NCBI GenBank assembly: GCA_030141605.1
Contig: JAQGDQ010000522.1
Location: 62,001 to 126,000, forward strand
DNA from: Tubiluchus corallicola
Lineage: Eukaryota; Priapulida; Priapulimorpha; Priapulimorphida; Tubiluchidae
Reading direction: 5' to 3'
DNA length: 64,000 nt
In this document: one piece after another, positions 27,001-42,000 of the stretch
How the letters are laid out: each line of letters begins with the position of its first letter
Numbering within the stretch: position 1 is the first letter of the stretch
Notes under the pieces: generated by a model
The model's input: the letters and a program-made list of their open reading frames with translations, nothing else
Database searches by the model: none
What the model was told of the DNA's origin: nothing
Translations under genes and position numbers: made by a program

Positions 27001-30000
27001 GACTATAACACGCCACAAACCCTTGTTACACCAACTATTTTATGCATAAATATGCTGACTATAACACACCACAAACAGTTGTTACACCAACTGTTTTATG
27101 CATAAATATGCTGACTATAACACACCACAAACAGTTGTTACACAAACTGTTTGTGTATAAAAGCGGTGGCTGTTCCCAATCATAGTGAGAAGAATTGGAA
27201 GATATGACTATTTATGAGTAATCAAACAGTTACAGTATGACAAAGTAACAACAATGGACACTGCTAATAACACACCGCAAGCAGTTTATGTATAAATGCT
27301 GACAATGACCACGGGCACAAACACTTATTACACTAACTATTTTATGCACAAATATGCTGACTATAACACGCCACAAACCCCTGTTACACCAACTATTTTA
27401 TGCATAAATATGCTGACTGAAACCCTTGTTACACCAACTATTTTATGCATAAATATGCTGACTATAACACGCTACAAACAGTTGTTACACCAACTATTTT
27501 ATGCATAAATATGCTGACTATAACACGCTACAAACAGTTGTTACACCAACTATTTTATGCATAAATATGCTGACTATAACACGCTACAAACAGTTGTTAC
27601 ACCAACTGTTTTATGCATAAATATGCTGACTATAACACGCCACAAACAGTTGTTACACCAACTATTTTATGCATAAATATGCTGACTATAACACGCCACA
27701 AACAGTTGTTACACCAACTATTTTATGCATAAATATGCTGACTATAACACGCCACAAACCCTTGTTACACCAACTATTTTATGCATAAATATGCTGACTA
27801 TAACACACCACAAACAGTTGTTACACCAACTGTTTTATGCATAAATATGCTGACTATAACACGCCACAAACAGTTGTTACACAAACTGTTTGTGTATAAA
27901 AGCAGTGGCTGTTCCCAATCATAGTGAGAAGAATTGGAAGATATTACTATTTCTGAGTAATCAAACAGTTACAGTATTACAAAGTTACAACAATGGACAC
28001 TGCTAATAACACACCACAAGCAGTTTATGTATAAATGCTGACAATGACGACGGGCACAAACACTTATTACACTAACTATTTTATGCACAAATATGCTGAC
28101 TATAACACGCCACAAACAGTAGCCACAAACAGTTGTTACACCAACTGTTTTATGCATAAATATACTGACTATAACACACCACAAACAGTTGTTTCACCAA
28201 CTATTTTATGCATAAATATGCTGATTATAACACGCCACAAACCCTTGTTACACCAACTATTTTATGCATAAATATACTGACTATAACACACCACAAACAG
28301 TTGTTACACCAACTGTTTTATGCATAAATATGCTGACTATAACACGCCACAAACAGTTGTTACACAAACTGTTTGTGTATAAAAGCAGTGGCTGTTCCCA
28401 ATCATAGTGAGAAGAATTGGAAGATATTACTATTTCTGAGTAATCAAACAGTTACAGTATTACAAAGTTACAACAATGGACACTGCTAATAACACACCAC
28501 AAGCAGTTTATGTATAAATGCTGACAATGACGACGGGTACAAACACTTATTACACTAACTATTTTATGCACAAATATGCTGACTATAACACGCCACAAAC
28601 AGTTGTTACACCAACTGTTTTATGCATAAATATACTGACTATAACACACCACAAACAGTTGTTACACAAACTGTTTATGTATAAAAGCAGTGGCTGTTCC
28701 CAATCAAAGTGAGCAGAATTGGAAGATATTACTATTTCTGAGTAATCAAACAGTTACAGTATTACAAAGTTACAACAATGGACACTGCTAATAACACACC
28801 GCAAGCAGTTCATGTATAAATGCTGACAATGACCACGCCACAAACATTTTTTACACCAACTATTTTATGCATAAATATGCTGACTATAACACGCCACAAA
28901 CAGTTATTACACCAACTGTTTTATGCATAAATATGCTAACTATAACACACCACAAACAGTTGTTACACAAACTGTTTATGCATAAAAGCAGTGCCTGTTC
29001 CCAATCAAAGTGAGCAGAATTGGAAGATATTACTATTTCTGAGTAATCAAACAGGTACAGTATTACAAAGTAACAACAATGGACACTGCTAATAACACAC
29101 CACAAACACGTTAAAATGTATAAATGCTGACAATGACGACGCCACAAACACTGATTACACCAACTATTTTATGCATAAATACGCTGACTATAACACGTCA
29201 CAAACAGTTATTACACTAACTGTTTATGCATAAATGCGGTGACCATTGCTGGAAAAAATGAGAAGACTTGTTTGGAATGTTCATTTCTGCAGTATCGGAA
29301 TTTGGAATTTTCACTTTTCTTTGGGTTTTATAACTCATCAGAATTGACGAGTTGCTGATAAATCTTTTCCAAAACTATGAGAGACTGTAAAAGCAAACAC
29401 AAAAATTGCACTTTTCACCATTTCGCTTTTTAATCGCTATTCGAATATCCGCGTCGGTCAAAAAATTTGTTTTCAGAAACTGAAAATCGGAGAAAATTGT
29501 TAGATGTGATCCAACGGCTTGGTAAATGGTGATGTCTTACGAGAAACAGAGGTCGTCTCTGAAGTAAATAAATTGTTGCCTTATTTACAAATCTCTGCAT
29601 TCTTTTCTCAGCTTTTAACATCTATGTTTACAGTCTTGCAACAAATGAACTTGTACATTTTTTCCTGCACGGGAACCATACCCTAGATAATTCTGTGCAC
29701 ACTCAAATTTTTGTTTTACTGCAGTCTTTTATTTCACATTCTAAACCCTTTAAATAGTATTAACTTTGTTGCTCTTGTTAAATAGTAATGTTCATATTCA
29801 TTGCAACATTTCTTGTACATTGTGGTCGCCATTGTTCTGCATCTGTCTAGCGTTTCGCTCCCACTAGGGGAGAACATATATCAGTTGTGAAACTGTCTGT
29901 TTCAAACTTAGCCACATGTTACATTTTCAAGAAATTATGTTTAAGCCAAAGTATGAATGTTTTCAAATGATTCACTTTGTTTATGCAGCCAAACATTATT

Positions 30001-33000
30001 AAACTTTTTAACTAAAATTGAAATTGTTGATGGTAACATGTGTTAGCACCGAACGCAAACTCAGGCAACTACAAGTATACAGAAGAAATACTGAATTTTT
30101 TAAATACAAATTAAATTGGTGATTGTAATATCCATTAGCATGAATGAATTGAATGACAGTATTGAATGAATTTAGCATATACACGTAACTTTGTAAGAAA
30201 AACTGTAGCATGAAACCCGAGAACTAAAAGCGACTCGTTTTGCAATTACTAAAAGCTAAACTTACCATGAATCAAAGGTTCGCCATTCCTAAACCATTCA
30301 ATCTCCAAGTTCGGATCCCCGATCGGCACGACCCGTCCCTCGAGATGCAACCGTCCGCCCTCCACCAGTCCCACGTTGGACTCTAGCGGGGTGGTGAAGG
30401 CGGGACGTGGCCACACCCTCTCCACTTCGCCCCACTCGGGTTTCCTCGCCTTCTGCTCCTGCCAGGCCTCCAGTTGATCGATTTGATCTGTCTGGCCTTC
30501 GGGTAGCTGCGTCTCGTAAATAAGGCTTTGCAGAGCTGTAAACAATAAAAAAAATCAATATTTTTGCAAAAAGAGTGTGGCGTATAATATTGGCGAGCAA
30601 AAATACCACAGTGAACTACTGTATCAATTTTATAACATTTTATAGAAATTATTTTATAACTAGCAAAGGCCCTGCAAAAAGTTTTGAGTATAAATTCACG
30701 TATAATCAAAAATACGCGAACATCCTACATAGTCCTCATTTATAACGCAAAGCCAGTAGCAGCTTTTACTGAAATAAAGTTATAAGGTTATAGGCAGAGT
30801 ATAATGGATGATATCAGAGCAAGGGCTTTGCGTCAGCAGTTTTCCAAGCAAAAATTGCCAAAAATGGAACATCTAATTAACTCACTGCCACTCCTCTTGG
30901 TGGACATGTCCTAAAATATAGCCCACACAATCATGTAGCCCTGTTCTTCCTCTTTCTAAAGAGCAATACATTTCCTTTCAAGTGTCCCAACAGGCGCCGC
31001 TAGAACGTTTTTTCTGCAGGCTGTTTGAACAAAATTTCGAAAAAAATTGGGAGTTGGGTCCGGGAAAATGCCCGTAGCGTGCATTAGTGGCCCTTCCGTG
31101 AAATCTAAATTTGACTATTACACCCACCATTGAATGAGCTATTCAATCATTACCAGCACCACCCACGGCCCATTCCGTATCTCAAGAAATAAGAGGTAAA
31201 AGTTTTGCAAATTTTTGGAAAAAACGGTCAAAAAGGACAATTTTGGACGTTTTCGCCCCGTTCCTCACGGTGGGCCCAGTTAGAAAAATAAACCCCCGGT
31301 GCGAACTCTTGGGTGGAGACCTTTCATTTGACGTATAGATAGTAAAAAATGGTGCCGTCATTGCAGCTGTAGCCTCATCGATTATATATAAATATATATA
31401 TAGCAGTGAAATTAAAATATAAGATAAATCATTTATACGTAGCTGACTGATATTCAAAATTGCTCTTAAAGATATATTTGTAACTGTCTTGGGCCATGTT
31501 CCGTACAACACTCAAAAACTCAAGAAAACTAAACAACCGATCAAAATTTCTTGAAGTGAACGTTCTACCGGCCTTCAAAGAAAGAAACTGAACTTGTTCA
31601 AATTCAATACGCAGGTTCTGCAAATAAAAAACTAGCAAAAAATGCGTCAAGACTCACGATGCACGCGCAGCGAAGCCGTCGTGAAAGCTTCGCCGGCTTT
31701 GTTGTAAGCCCTGCACATGTAGACGCCCGAATCATCTTCCGTGCAGCCAAGAATGTCCAGTGCCACGAAGCCAAAGTCGTAGTACGGAGTGATACGATTG
31801 GCTGAAATGTAAAAAGTCAATAAATGCACATTAAAAAGAATTGACTTTCGAAAAAAGTTATGAGAAATAAAGACTGTTAAAGCTCAAGAAAACCCTCCAC
31901 TTACATAAACCTTAAAAAATCATCTTGAAAGTTTATACCACTTACATACTACCTTTTTGCATGCAGGGCTTGCAACGGCAGTAACGCTGTATAAAACGTG
32001 TAAATTTAAACTCCCGCGATGACCGTTAGGCGCAGCCATTTTAATGGTAGGTCATTTGAAACAAGGTTAGATAACATTTTGCAAATTTTGAAAAATAATC
32101 AGAGCATTCGTAGCGCACATGTAACTAACCAAGTAAAATTAAAATTACTGCATCCTGTCAATAAGATTAAATATACATTTTTGGTTAGTAAGAGGTGCAC
32201 CTCGAGGGTGAGTCAGCGACATTTTACCAATTGGCACGAACATTTTAAATTATTATTTCTAGTTACATCCGGCAAGCAAGCGAAAAGCTAAGTAACATTG
32301 ATTTGCACGGAAAGTACTTTGAGACATTTCTTTTTCTTCCCCTGCTTTACGTTTGCGCGGTGACGTCAAGTAATGGCGACTTCGGAGATTTAAAATGAAA
32401 ACAAGCAAAGATTCATTGCAACGCAAGTACAATATATGCATAAAAAAGCTGTAAAGTAATATAATTTTTAAGGCAATTTTTCTGAAACATACTTTACGTA
32501 CCCCTTTTCTTGTCGTTTAACATATACTAAGTTAAGAAAATTGCTAGGGTCAGTTCACATCTAAACTGACTGACCAAATAAATTTCTTTTGAGCAAACCT
32601 CATAAAGTTCTTAATTCTTAATAAATGCCAAACGAATCTTCCAATCAATAAGACAATGAAAGAATTTTTCTTCTGTCTAGTGGCAAATACATACTGAGTT
32701 AAGAAACTTCTTAGGGTCAGTTCACACCTCATAATAACTGATTGCACAAAACACTGTCGGAAACATGACTTAACAATGTAATAACTTACCGGCTTCCAAC
32801 GGTTTTCCGTTGAAATACCACTCAACCTTCAAATCTGGATCATTAGTCGGCGTTAACTTGGCTTCAAAGTGAGCCGTTTGTCTCTCCACCAGATTAGCTA
32901 CGTCCTAAACACAAAAAAACGTATCATTCTTTTATTTATCCTATAGAACAACACATGACCTCGCTAACTGTTGGATCAGTACTCCTTACTGACAGTTGCA

Positions 33001-36000
33001 TAGTAACACCGTCTGCTAGTGTTAATTTTGCTCGTACTAACACATCGTGGCTATGCGCACCGTTCTATTTGTCGGCCACTCGCACCTGACAAAAAGGCGC
33101 TGCTGCCAATCTTAGTAGATTCACTAAGCCGCGCATAACTTTGAAAGTTTAACGAAATTTGAGTATCCGAGGTAATTATTATTTAATCTAAGCTTTGATT
33201 TAAAAAAAGCTATTGTAGTTTTCAATATTTTAGAGCATTCTTTATTCTGAACTCGTGCTTACACAATCATCCGGTTTTCCTTTAACCAAAATATGTACTT
33301 GTAATAATAAAAAATGTATAATAATTGTACTGCTTATATTACAAGAGCATTTCTAGAACAGAATAACGCAATATGCACTGTTTTAATACATCAAATTAGG
33401 TAAGAAAATTGTTGATGAAAAAATTGGCTTCAAGCGAAGTGAAAAAAACGTCGTTAAAACGAAACAGTGCGTCATTATATGAAAAATAGACGTCAAATGT
33501 TCAGCGTCGTTAAAAAGAAACGTTGCTAAATGGGAAACCGTCAAACGAGGACTTACTATACTGCAAATAGGCAATTAATTTAAGAATGGTTGTATCAAAG
33601 CAGTTCTAAGAAAACGGATCAACACATTCAAAGCCAAAAAGAACGTCTGTGCGATTAGTGAGCAATGATGATTTACTAAATTACTGGTTGGAAAAGTAAA
33701 GGGTTAAACTCTGGCAACACAAACCTTAATGTGAGTCGTAAAAACGGGTGGCGGGTATCGCAGATCCGCCTCTTCGGGTCGCCTCTTTTGAGCGCGCTGT
33801 TGACCGAGCTCTTCCAGATCTTGCAGCTTCTCCACTATCTTCTCTTCATCAGGGAGACCACTTGTATAGATGATGCCAGCTTTATCTGTAATAAAACGTA
33901 CCCTGAGTAGAATATTGAGTAATAAAAAATCATGAATACAGTGTTCCCTCGCTATTTCGCGGTTCGTTTATTGCGGAGTCGCTGTTTCGCGGGTTTTCAA
34001 AAATATTAATCTAAAATATTTATCGCGGTATTTTCGTTGCTTCGCGGGTTTGTGCGGTACTCTGTCTAAAGTATTTTTTGCACAAGCGTAGCACGTATTG
34101 TACAGATTTGATGAATTTTGCATAAAAAAATTACAAAATGTATAAAAATATATTAAAAATATCAATTCTAACATTAAAAGAATATTATAAGTCAAAAAAA
34201 TTACAATTTACAGTGAACAGTGTATTTATTCGGCAGATGCATACACACCAAAAACGAAATGTGGTACTTGCGCCCGCTTGACATGCTACTTGCCGACGTG
34301 AGAGTGTACACAACACACGATTGGTTGATTGTGAACATTTTTCTGAACATTTAAGTAAAGTTTTTTAAAAGGTACATGTACAGTATGGGAAAAGTTATTA
34401 GGGGAATTGGAAAGGGTTATGTATAAGAGTGTGGGAAGGGTTTATAAAGACTTAAAATAATGTATAACTACTAGAATAAGTATAGCGTCCCTACTTCGCG
34501 GAAATTCACTTATCGCGGGTGTTCCGTTCCAGGCTTACAAGTGAGGGAACACTGTAATGACCAAGCAATGTAAGAAAATCTTAACAATTATTAAGTAAAC
34601 TAGAAAATTAAAGAAGTTTAAATGAAGATTTTAAAAGTTAGCTACGCAAGTGACTAAATACGGGATTGTTGTTTCAAGATGAGAACTTCTTAAGCAGGGG
34701 GAGCATCGAGCACTTGAATTCGATTAAAACCGGTTTTTTAATTGCAATTTAATTCAAATCTAAAAGCATGGATTCGAATAACTGAGCACTACATATGTTC
34801 TTTATCATTATAATGTTTGAAGTCATGCAATCACCACAATTTAGCTGAGATTTCTTGGCACAATTTCTAAACAAATTATTAGTGTTTTTACTACAGAATA
34901 AAACCAAGTAATTTACACAAAAGAAACAGCATCTAGGAATCAACACGTTTATTGACCGACGATCATTTCGGCTATTGAAGCCATTAGCAAATTATCGATC
35001 GACCAAAATTCTTGTTCTTGGCTTGATTTATAGTTTGATAAAGGCTTCAACAGCCGAAACGACCGTCGCTTAATAAACATGTTAAAATCGAGTAAATCAG
35101 ATTGCTTTTTTGTTAATCATTCAAAAATTTATTGGAAAATCTTTGAAATTGAATTCGAGATGCTGCTTTCTTGGAGCGCTTTATCCAGTTTTATCAGTTC
35201 AGTTCAGCTGTAATTTATTTACCTCTTTATAATACTACAATAAGACATGATTAATAAAAAAATCGCTAATAAGTTTTGAAGAATGGTTAAAAAGAATAGA
35301 ATGATCTAGAACTAGAGAAAGGATAGTGAAAAGACAATTCAATTCAATTTTAATTTATTTATCTCTTTATAATACTACAATAAAACATGATTAATAAAAA
35401 AATCACTAATAAGTTTTGAAGAATGGTTAAATTGAATAGATAGATCTAGAACTAGAGAAAGGATAGTGAAAAGACAATTCAATTCAATTTTAATTTATTT
35501 ATCTCTTTATACTACTACAATAAAACATGATGAATAAAAGAATCACTAATAAGTTTTGAAGAATGGTTAAAAAGAATGGTTAGATCTAGAACTAGAGAAA
35601 GGAAATGTCAAAGGAACAGGTCAAACAGAATGTCAAAGGAACAGGTCAAACAGAATGTCAAAGGAACAGGTCAAACAGAATGTCAAAGGAACAGGTCAAA
35701 CAGAATGTCAAAGGAACAGGTCAAACAGAATGTCAAAGGAACAGGTCAAACAGAATGTCAAAGGAACAGGTCAAACAGAATGTCAAAGGAACAGGTCAAA
35801 CAGAATGTCAAAGGAACAGGTCAAACAGAATCTCTTCAAAACATACCTTGCACGTGCAACACCGCCCTAGTGAGATCTTCGCCCACATCGTTCACGGCAC
35901 GGCAGACGTATTCTCCGGAATCTTCCGGATACACGTACAGAATGTCCAGCACCACGTAGCCGAAGTCGTGCATCGGTCGGAAGCGATGACCTAAACGCAG

Positions 36001-39000
36001 GAAGAATACACATTGGAAATGTGTTAAAATACAGGCCTTACATTCTACAAATACGGTACACTGCTGATAGACCAGATGTCTATGTCTATGTAGTTTGTTA
36101 TTTACAGTCGGCAATAAGAGCCTCATGGCATGCTCGTGTTTTCCGTTGAATTGAAAAGCGACTTTTAAATAAATGTTACTATTATAATAGATATGAACAC
36201 ACCTTTAGATTTGTACTTTGTATTATACAGAGTCTGCTCACTTTTTAACCAAAAACTAAAGTTTAGTCAGCAAGACTAACAAAACATTTCATTAGTCATA
36301 GCGGACCTAAACTTTGGAACTCACTACCACCCAATGTAAAGTGCCAGTGTAAAATTTACCACTCTAAAACGTCAGTTAAACGATATCTGTTTGCTTCTTA
36401 TTTAAACTAGTCTTGATAACCACCTACTGTTCCTGTGTGACACAACAGTCACAACTTTGTGTTCTTTTTGAGTAGAATCCAGAGTGCTTCGTCATCTCTA
36501 CAAGCCACTCTTCCTAACCTTTTGAACATTCTTTTATCCATCACTTCTATCCTTACTTTGCACAACTCTTTTTTAAATTGCCTAAAACCTTCGGTTTTTT
36601 TGTTCTTTTTTCTCATTATTTGGACATGTTTATAATGGTGCAAGCACCTAACAAGTTTTACTTCTGGTTCTTGCCATTTATTATATGCACGCTGTCATAT
36701 AATCATTATTATTAATATCTATTTTTTCCCATTGTTTCCTGATATTGTATTTGTATTTACACTTCTAAATAAATTCATTATTATTATTATAAATCCAAGA
36801 TATCAGCTAACTAAATTCTAGGCGAATGAATACTTCCGCACTTTAACCTACTTTCATGATACTGTGGCTAAGTAATTTAAAATGGCTAAAAAAATTGGAA
36901 AGGCGAGCTGCCCTGTGAAAGGTGAAAGACTAGTAGAGACTAATCCACTTGCTCCACAAAACAAACTCCATAACTTCGTGAAGAAGTTTAGTTATTATCA
37001 TTTTTCTAACTAGCAGTAGATGCTGGGGTCATGAATCACCAGTGTCATGCCAGGCTCCCAGCGAAATCTTTTGTAATTATACAGAATAAATGAATTTGAC
37101 TAATTACGCTGCTGTCCCTGTCGGAATCCATCGTATTGCTGGCTATGTCAATTTTTACATTTCTATAGTTCATGCTACTTCTTACAGATACTATCACATT
37201 TTTCTCTTTCTTTCCATTCTTTATTAACCTTTCTTTCTACTCCTTTACTGCTCTTTTCTACTAACACTCAGTCCACATTCATTACTTCATACAGATACTA
37301 TCACATCTTTCTGTTTCTTTCTATTCTCTATTAACCTTTCTTTTCTACTCCTTTACTGGTACTCTGGGGTACTCTGAACAAGTAATTACTTCTTGAGTAC
37401 CCCACTGGTCATTTACAGCTTGGCATCTTGTGTATTAGGCACTTTGCATTATTTAGAGGGGTGGGTAGCAAGATTTGGGCTAGGTACGACATCAATAATT
37501 ATAATCAACTGTGACAGTGACATAACAGCGCTTGCAGCAAACGTGGCTCAAGTAAGATGCTGCAAATATACTTAAACGCTACATAGAAATCTGTTGATTT
37601 TTCCTTTTAAGCGCACAATTAAAAATGGTAACCATGGTAACAAGAGTTAAACTAACCGTGCTCGAGAGGCTTGCCATTGTGGTACCACTGTACATCCATG
37701 TGAGGGTCATTGTGAGGCTCCAATCTGGCTTCGAAGTGGACACCTTGACCCTCCTTGGTGTGCGGCAGATCTCGCAGCTGGGTGACGAAACGAGGCGGTT
37801 GCTTCGAACGCGCGTCCTCCTCCGGTCTTGGACGAGATGCGCGGGGCGTCTCCAGCAACTGGATTTGTTGCAGGCCCTCTGGGTGCACCGTGTCGGTGAT
37901 GATGGAACGTTTGGCTGTTAATAGATAAATTGATTTAATTAATTAATCAAATGATAAAATTTATTTAAAAATAATACGAGTCAAACAACATGACAATTAT
38001 GAAAGTACCGTATTTATTCGAGTATAACGCGCACCCCTAATTTTCGATTAACCCTTTCACACCCATGGTATCCCATGGGATACGAGAATATTCTCTGCCT
38101 TTAAAATTAATAAAATTAATAATAACTGAGAGTTATTTGATCTGTTAATAGTTATTTTGATTTAAGCCAATAACAATAGACTAAAAATGGTGATAAAATG
38201 GCAAACTAGAAAATCTACATAGCATAAAAAACTGGGCAAGGTACAGTACTTTAGAGACGACTTTGTACAGATCAGCATAGCATGCATACTAAATGTCTTA
38301 AATACTTTAAAATATTATCAGCAGTTGCAAAATGAAGCACATTTTATGCTTCCATTGAATCCCAATTTATCCCGTGGGATACAGGCTATATTTAGCACAC
38401 GGGCACAGGTAGAAAAAAATAATTATTATGTGTAAACAAGATGGACATACTGAACAAAAGTACCAAGCCAAAAAATGTTTTCTTATTAAAAAATAATAAT
38501 TTGCGACTGAAAGGGTTAAAAATCGGTATAAAATTTTGTTTCACTTTTTCTGGGCTCAGACCAAGCATTGTAAGTAACAAACGTTGTTGAACTAGGCACC
38601 GTCTGACAAAGTCTGCTGATGACACAAATATTATTGATTATTTCCTTGCCTCACGCCAGCCCTGGTTTATAATGCCCACCCAAACTTTGAGTCCTTTTTT
38701 AGGTAGAAAATTTTGCGCTTTATCCTCGAATAAATACGGTATTCAAACAATACAATGTATGGGATTTTTCAAAAGACAAACCTAAACTTTCAATTGCACC
38801 GTGATTAGAAAATTTCTCAAAAAAAAATTCCCTGCACTTGCCTTTCACACATGGGGTGCTTCAAAAAAATGCTACATGTTTGTGGTACTGTGAAATGCAG
38901 CAGTGATGAAAGCTTTATCTCGCTAAACAACTGCTATCAAAGCACAGCGTTTTTTTAAAAGCGAGTTGTCTATTTACAAGTGAATGATCAGAACGAATTT

Positions 39001-42000
39001 GTAACAGTCGTCTTAGAAAAATAGGTTTGCGTACGAGACAAAGGGAAACACACGTTAAGCAACGAACTGAACATAGTCATCTTAGAAAAATAGATTCGCA
39101 TACGAGACAAATTGAAACACACGTTAAACAACAAACAGAACATGGTCATCTTAGAAAAATAGATTCGCATACGAGACAAATTGAAACACACGTTAAACAA
39201 CGAATTGAACATAGTCATTTCGCATACGAGACAAATTGAAACACACATTGAGCAACGAATTGAACATAGACATCTTAGAAAAACACATCTATAAACGAGA
39301 CAAAAAGAAACAAATATTAAGAAACTGAAAACATTCATCTTAGAAAAACAGATCCGCATACGAGACAAAACAAAACAAATATTAAGCATAGAAATTTAAA
39401 AAATATAAAAGAACTTCAGCAACTTACGAGTGACGTTCAACGTGCATCTGTTATAATCCTCTCCCAGCTCGTTAAACGCGCGGCATACGAGCTCTCCGGA
39501 ATCCTCCGGGTTGCAGTGTGACATGTCCAACACGACAAAACCAAAATCGTGAATCATTTTGAATCGGTTAGCTGAAAGAAAACAAACATAAATCGATTCA
39601 ACTTTTTCTGTTAAATTATTACATATTAGATAAAACTATTATCCACTAAACTGATGATGATTCTTTATTTTTCATGCAATTGACTGATTCTATCTACAAG
39701 ATGATTCATTGAACAAAAACAGCTAGAAATAAACCAATATTTCAATTAAACACTAATAAAAAGACATTTTATGATATCAGTGTCGACAACAGATGTGTCT
39801 AAACAGGGGCGTGTCAAGATTTCACGAAGCCCTAGGCTGATAGATCTGTCCCGCCCATCTCTATTGTGAATTTATGGTTGTTTATGTAATGAGCAGATTA
39901 AACAATTACTTGTGGTGTATTAATGATACTATTAACCTAGCTTCTACCTGCTCATAGTTAATTACGTGTATATGAACAGCGCTTATACATAATCAGGCTA
40001 GGCAACTGCTTGTATTTGTACATTATGTCTCACTTATATAACAACCGCACTTAGTAACTGCCTGTGGTGTGTTATACAATGCTTGCTTTACATAAATGAC
40101 ACATTTTCTGAGAAGAATAGGAATTTTTTAAAAGTTGGCATCTAAAATGTGGCACACGTCAAACTTTGATACCCTAGGCCATAGCCTAGTTAGCCTATTG
40201 TCTACAACCGTTGTTGAGGCCTACAATCAACGCTGAAGCAGCATTAGAAAAATGGAATCAAAAAATATTTACATATAAAATACTAATGAAAAAATAAAAA
40301 ATTGAGAGACAAAAGCAAAAACGGCAAGGCGGAACTTACCGTGACGTAGTGGCCGCCCGTTCATGTACCATTCAATCTTCAAGTTCGGGTCATTAGTCGG
40401 TTCCAAGCGACATTCAAAGTGAGCGTTCTGAGCCTCTTTGATGTTGGCGTTCTGAAGGGGAGTAAGGAACCTGGGAGGCATGGTGCTGCGCCTCTCTTCC
40501 GCCGGGAACGGCTCTCGTGGCCGCTCGACGTGTCGCAAGTGAATGTCTTCCAGCTGCTCGATTTGCTTGATGCCTTCCGGATGGACCGTGTCATACTGAA
40601 TGCCAGATTTTGGACGGCAGGACATTCTAGCCGTTGTCGTCGCCTGTCCGTAAAGGTTGGTAGCTCTGCAGGTATATTCGCCTGTATCTTCTGGATAGAC
40701 ATACAAAATGTCCAGCACAACAAAACCAAAATCATGGATAGTTCTGAATCTATGACCGGTCTTTAGTGGCTGACCGTCAAAGAACCACTCCACCTTCAGA
40801 TTGGGGTCATTTACCGGTTCGAGTCTGGCTTCAAAATGAGCTCCGCCACCTTCAGCAACATGAGGAGCATCACGAAGTTTCGTCGTAAAAACTGGCGGCT
40901 GCCCGACGGGTGCCTCTTCCTCGCGCGGCTTTTGTGGACGATATTCTTCCAGATGCTGAATGGCGCCTAATCCCTCGGGATGCTGTGACGTACGATCAAT
41001 GTGTCCCTCGCCAAAGCATTCTAGATTGCAAACACTGTATGCTTCTCCGTAGTCATTAACGGCTCTGCAGACGTACTCTCCGGTATCCTCCGAATAAACC
41101 GGATTTATGTCCAAAGCCACGAAGCCAAAGTCGTGGAGCGGACGGAACCTGGTTCCGTACTTGAGCGGTTCCCGATTGTGATACCATTCGACTCTCAGTT
41201 TTGGATCCTTGGACGGTTCCAGCCTGCATTCGAAATGAGCTTTGCCGCCGTCTCTTAGTCCAGTCTGATTGTTGAGTTGAGTAATGAAGCGAGGCGGCTG
41301 TCCGGCCTCTTTGGCTTTACAAGTGAGGTTTGCGGAACTTTGTGCCTGTCCGTAATCGTTCGTAACTTGACACGTGTAAGTACCAGAATCCTCGACATTG
41401 GTCGGGTTGATTTCCAAGCAGGCCAATCCAAAGTCCTGTGTGGGTCTGAACCGAGCACCGACCGGAATTGGCTGCCCGTTGCGGAACCAGTCGACACGAA
41501 TTCCGGGATCTCTAGCCGGTTCATAACGAGCTTCAAACTTGCAGATCTGTCCTTCGTGTAGGACTCTTGCCTGAAGAGGAGATACAAACACTGGAGGTTG
41601 CGGCTTCTCCTTTGGTTCGACTCCCATTGGTGCAGACGTTTGGGCAGTGCCATAGTCATTGGTAACAACGCAGTAGTATACGCCAGCATCTGCTGGAACT
41701 AACGGGTTGATGTCCAAGCTCGCCACTCCAAATTCCAGATTAGTTCTGTGTCGAGGACCATCGGTGATTGGGTTACCATTGTGGAACCACTCGGCTCTTA
41801 GCGTCGGATCGTTGGCAGGTTCCACGCGACACTCAAAATGAGCCGCCATTCCTTCCTTCATGTGCGGCAGATGATTCAGTGGGCTCACGAACACCGGCTT
41901 TCTAGTCGCAAAGTCCGGAACCACCTCTAGCGTGGCAGTACTGACCGCCTCGCCCCAGTCATTCCACGCCCGGCAGACATACACGCCCGCATCCTCGGCA

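Noticed and set aside
32019-32291. Plus-strand 90-codon ORF
   Set aside because: No similarity recognised to any family and no supporting context; treated as chance.
35603-35833. CRISPR-like array of 25-bp repeats
   Set aside because: The repeats are contiguous with no unique spacers and lie in an animal intron.
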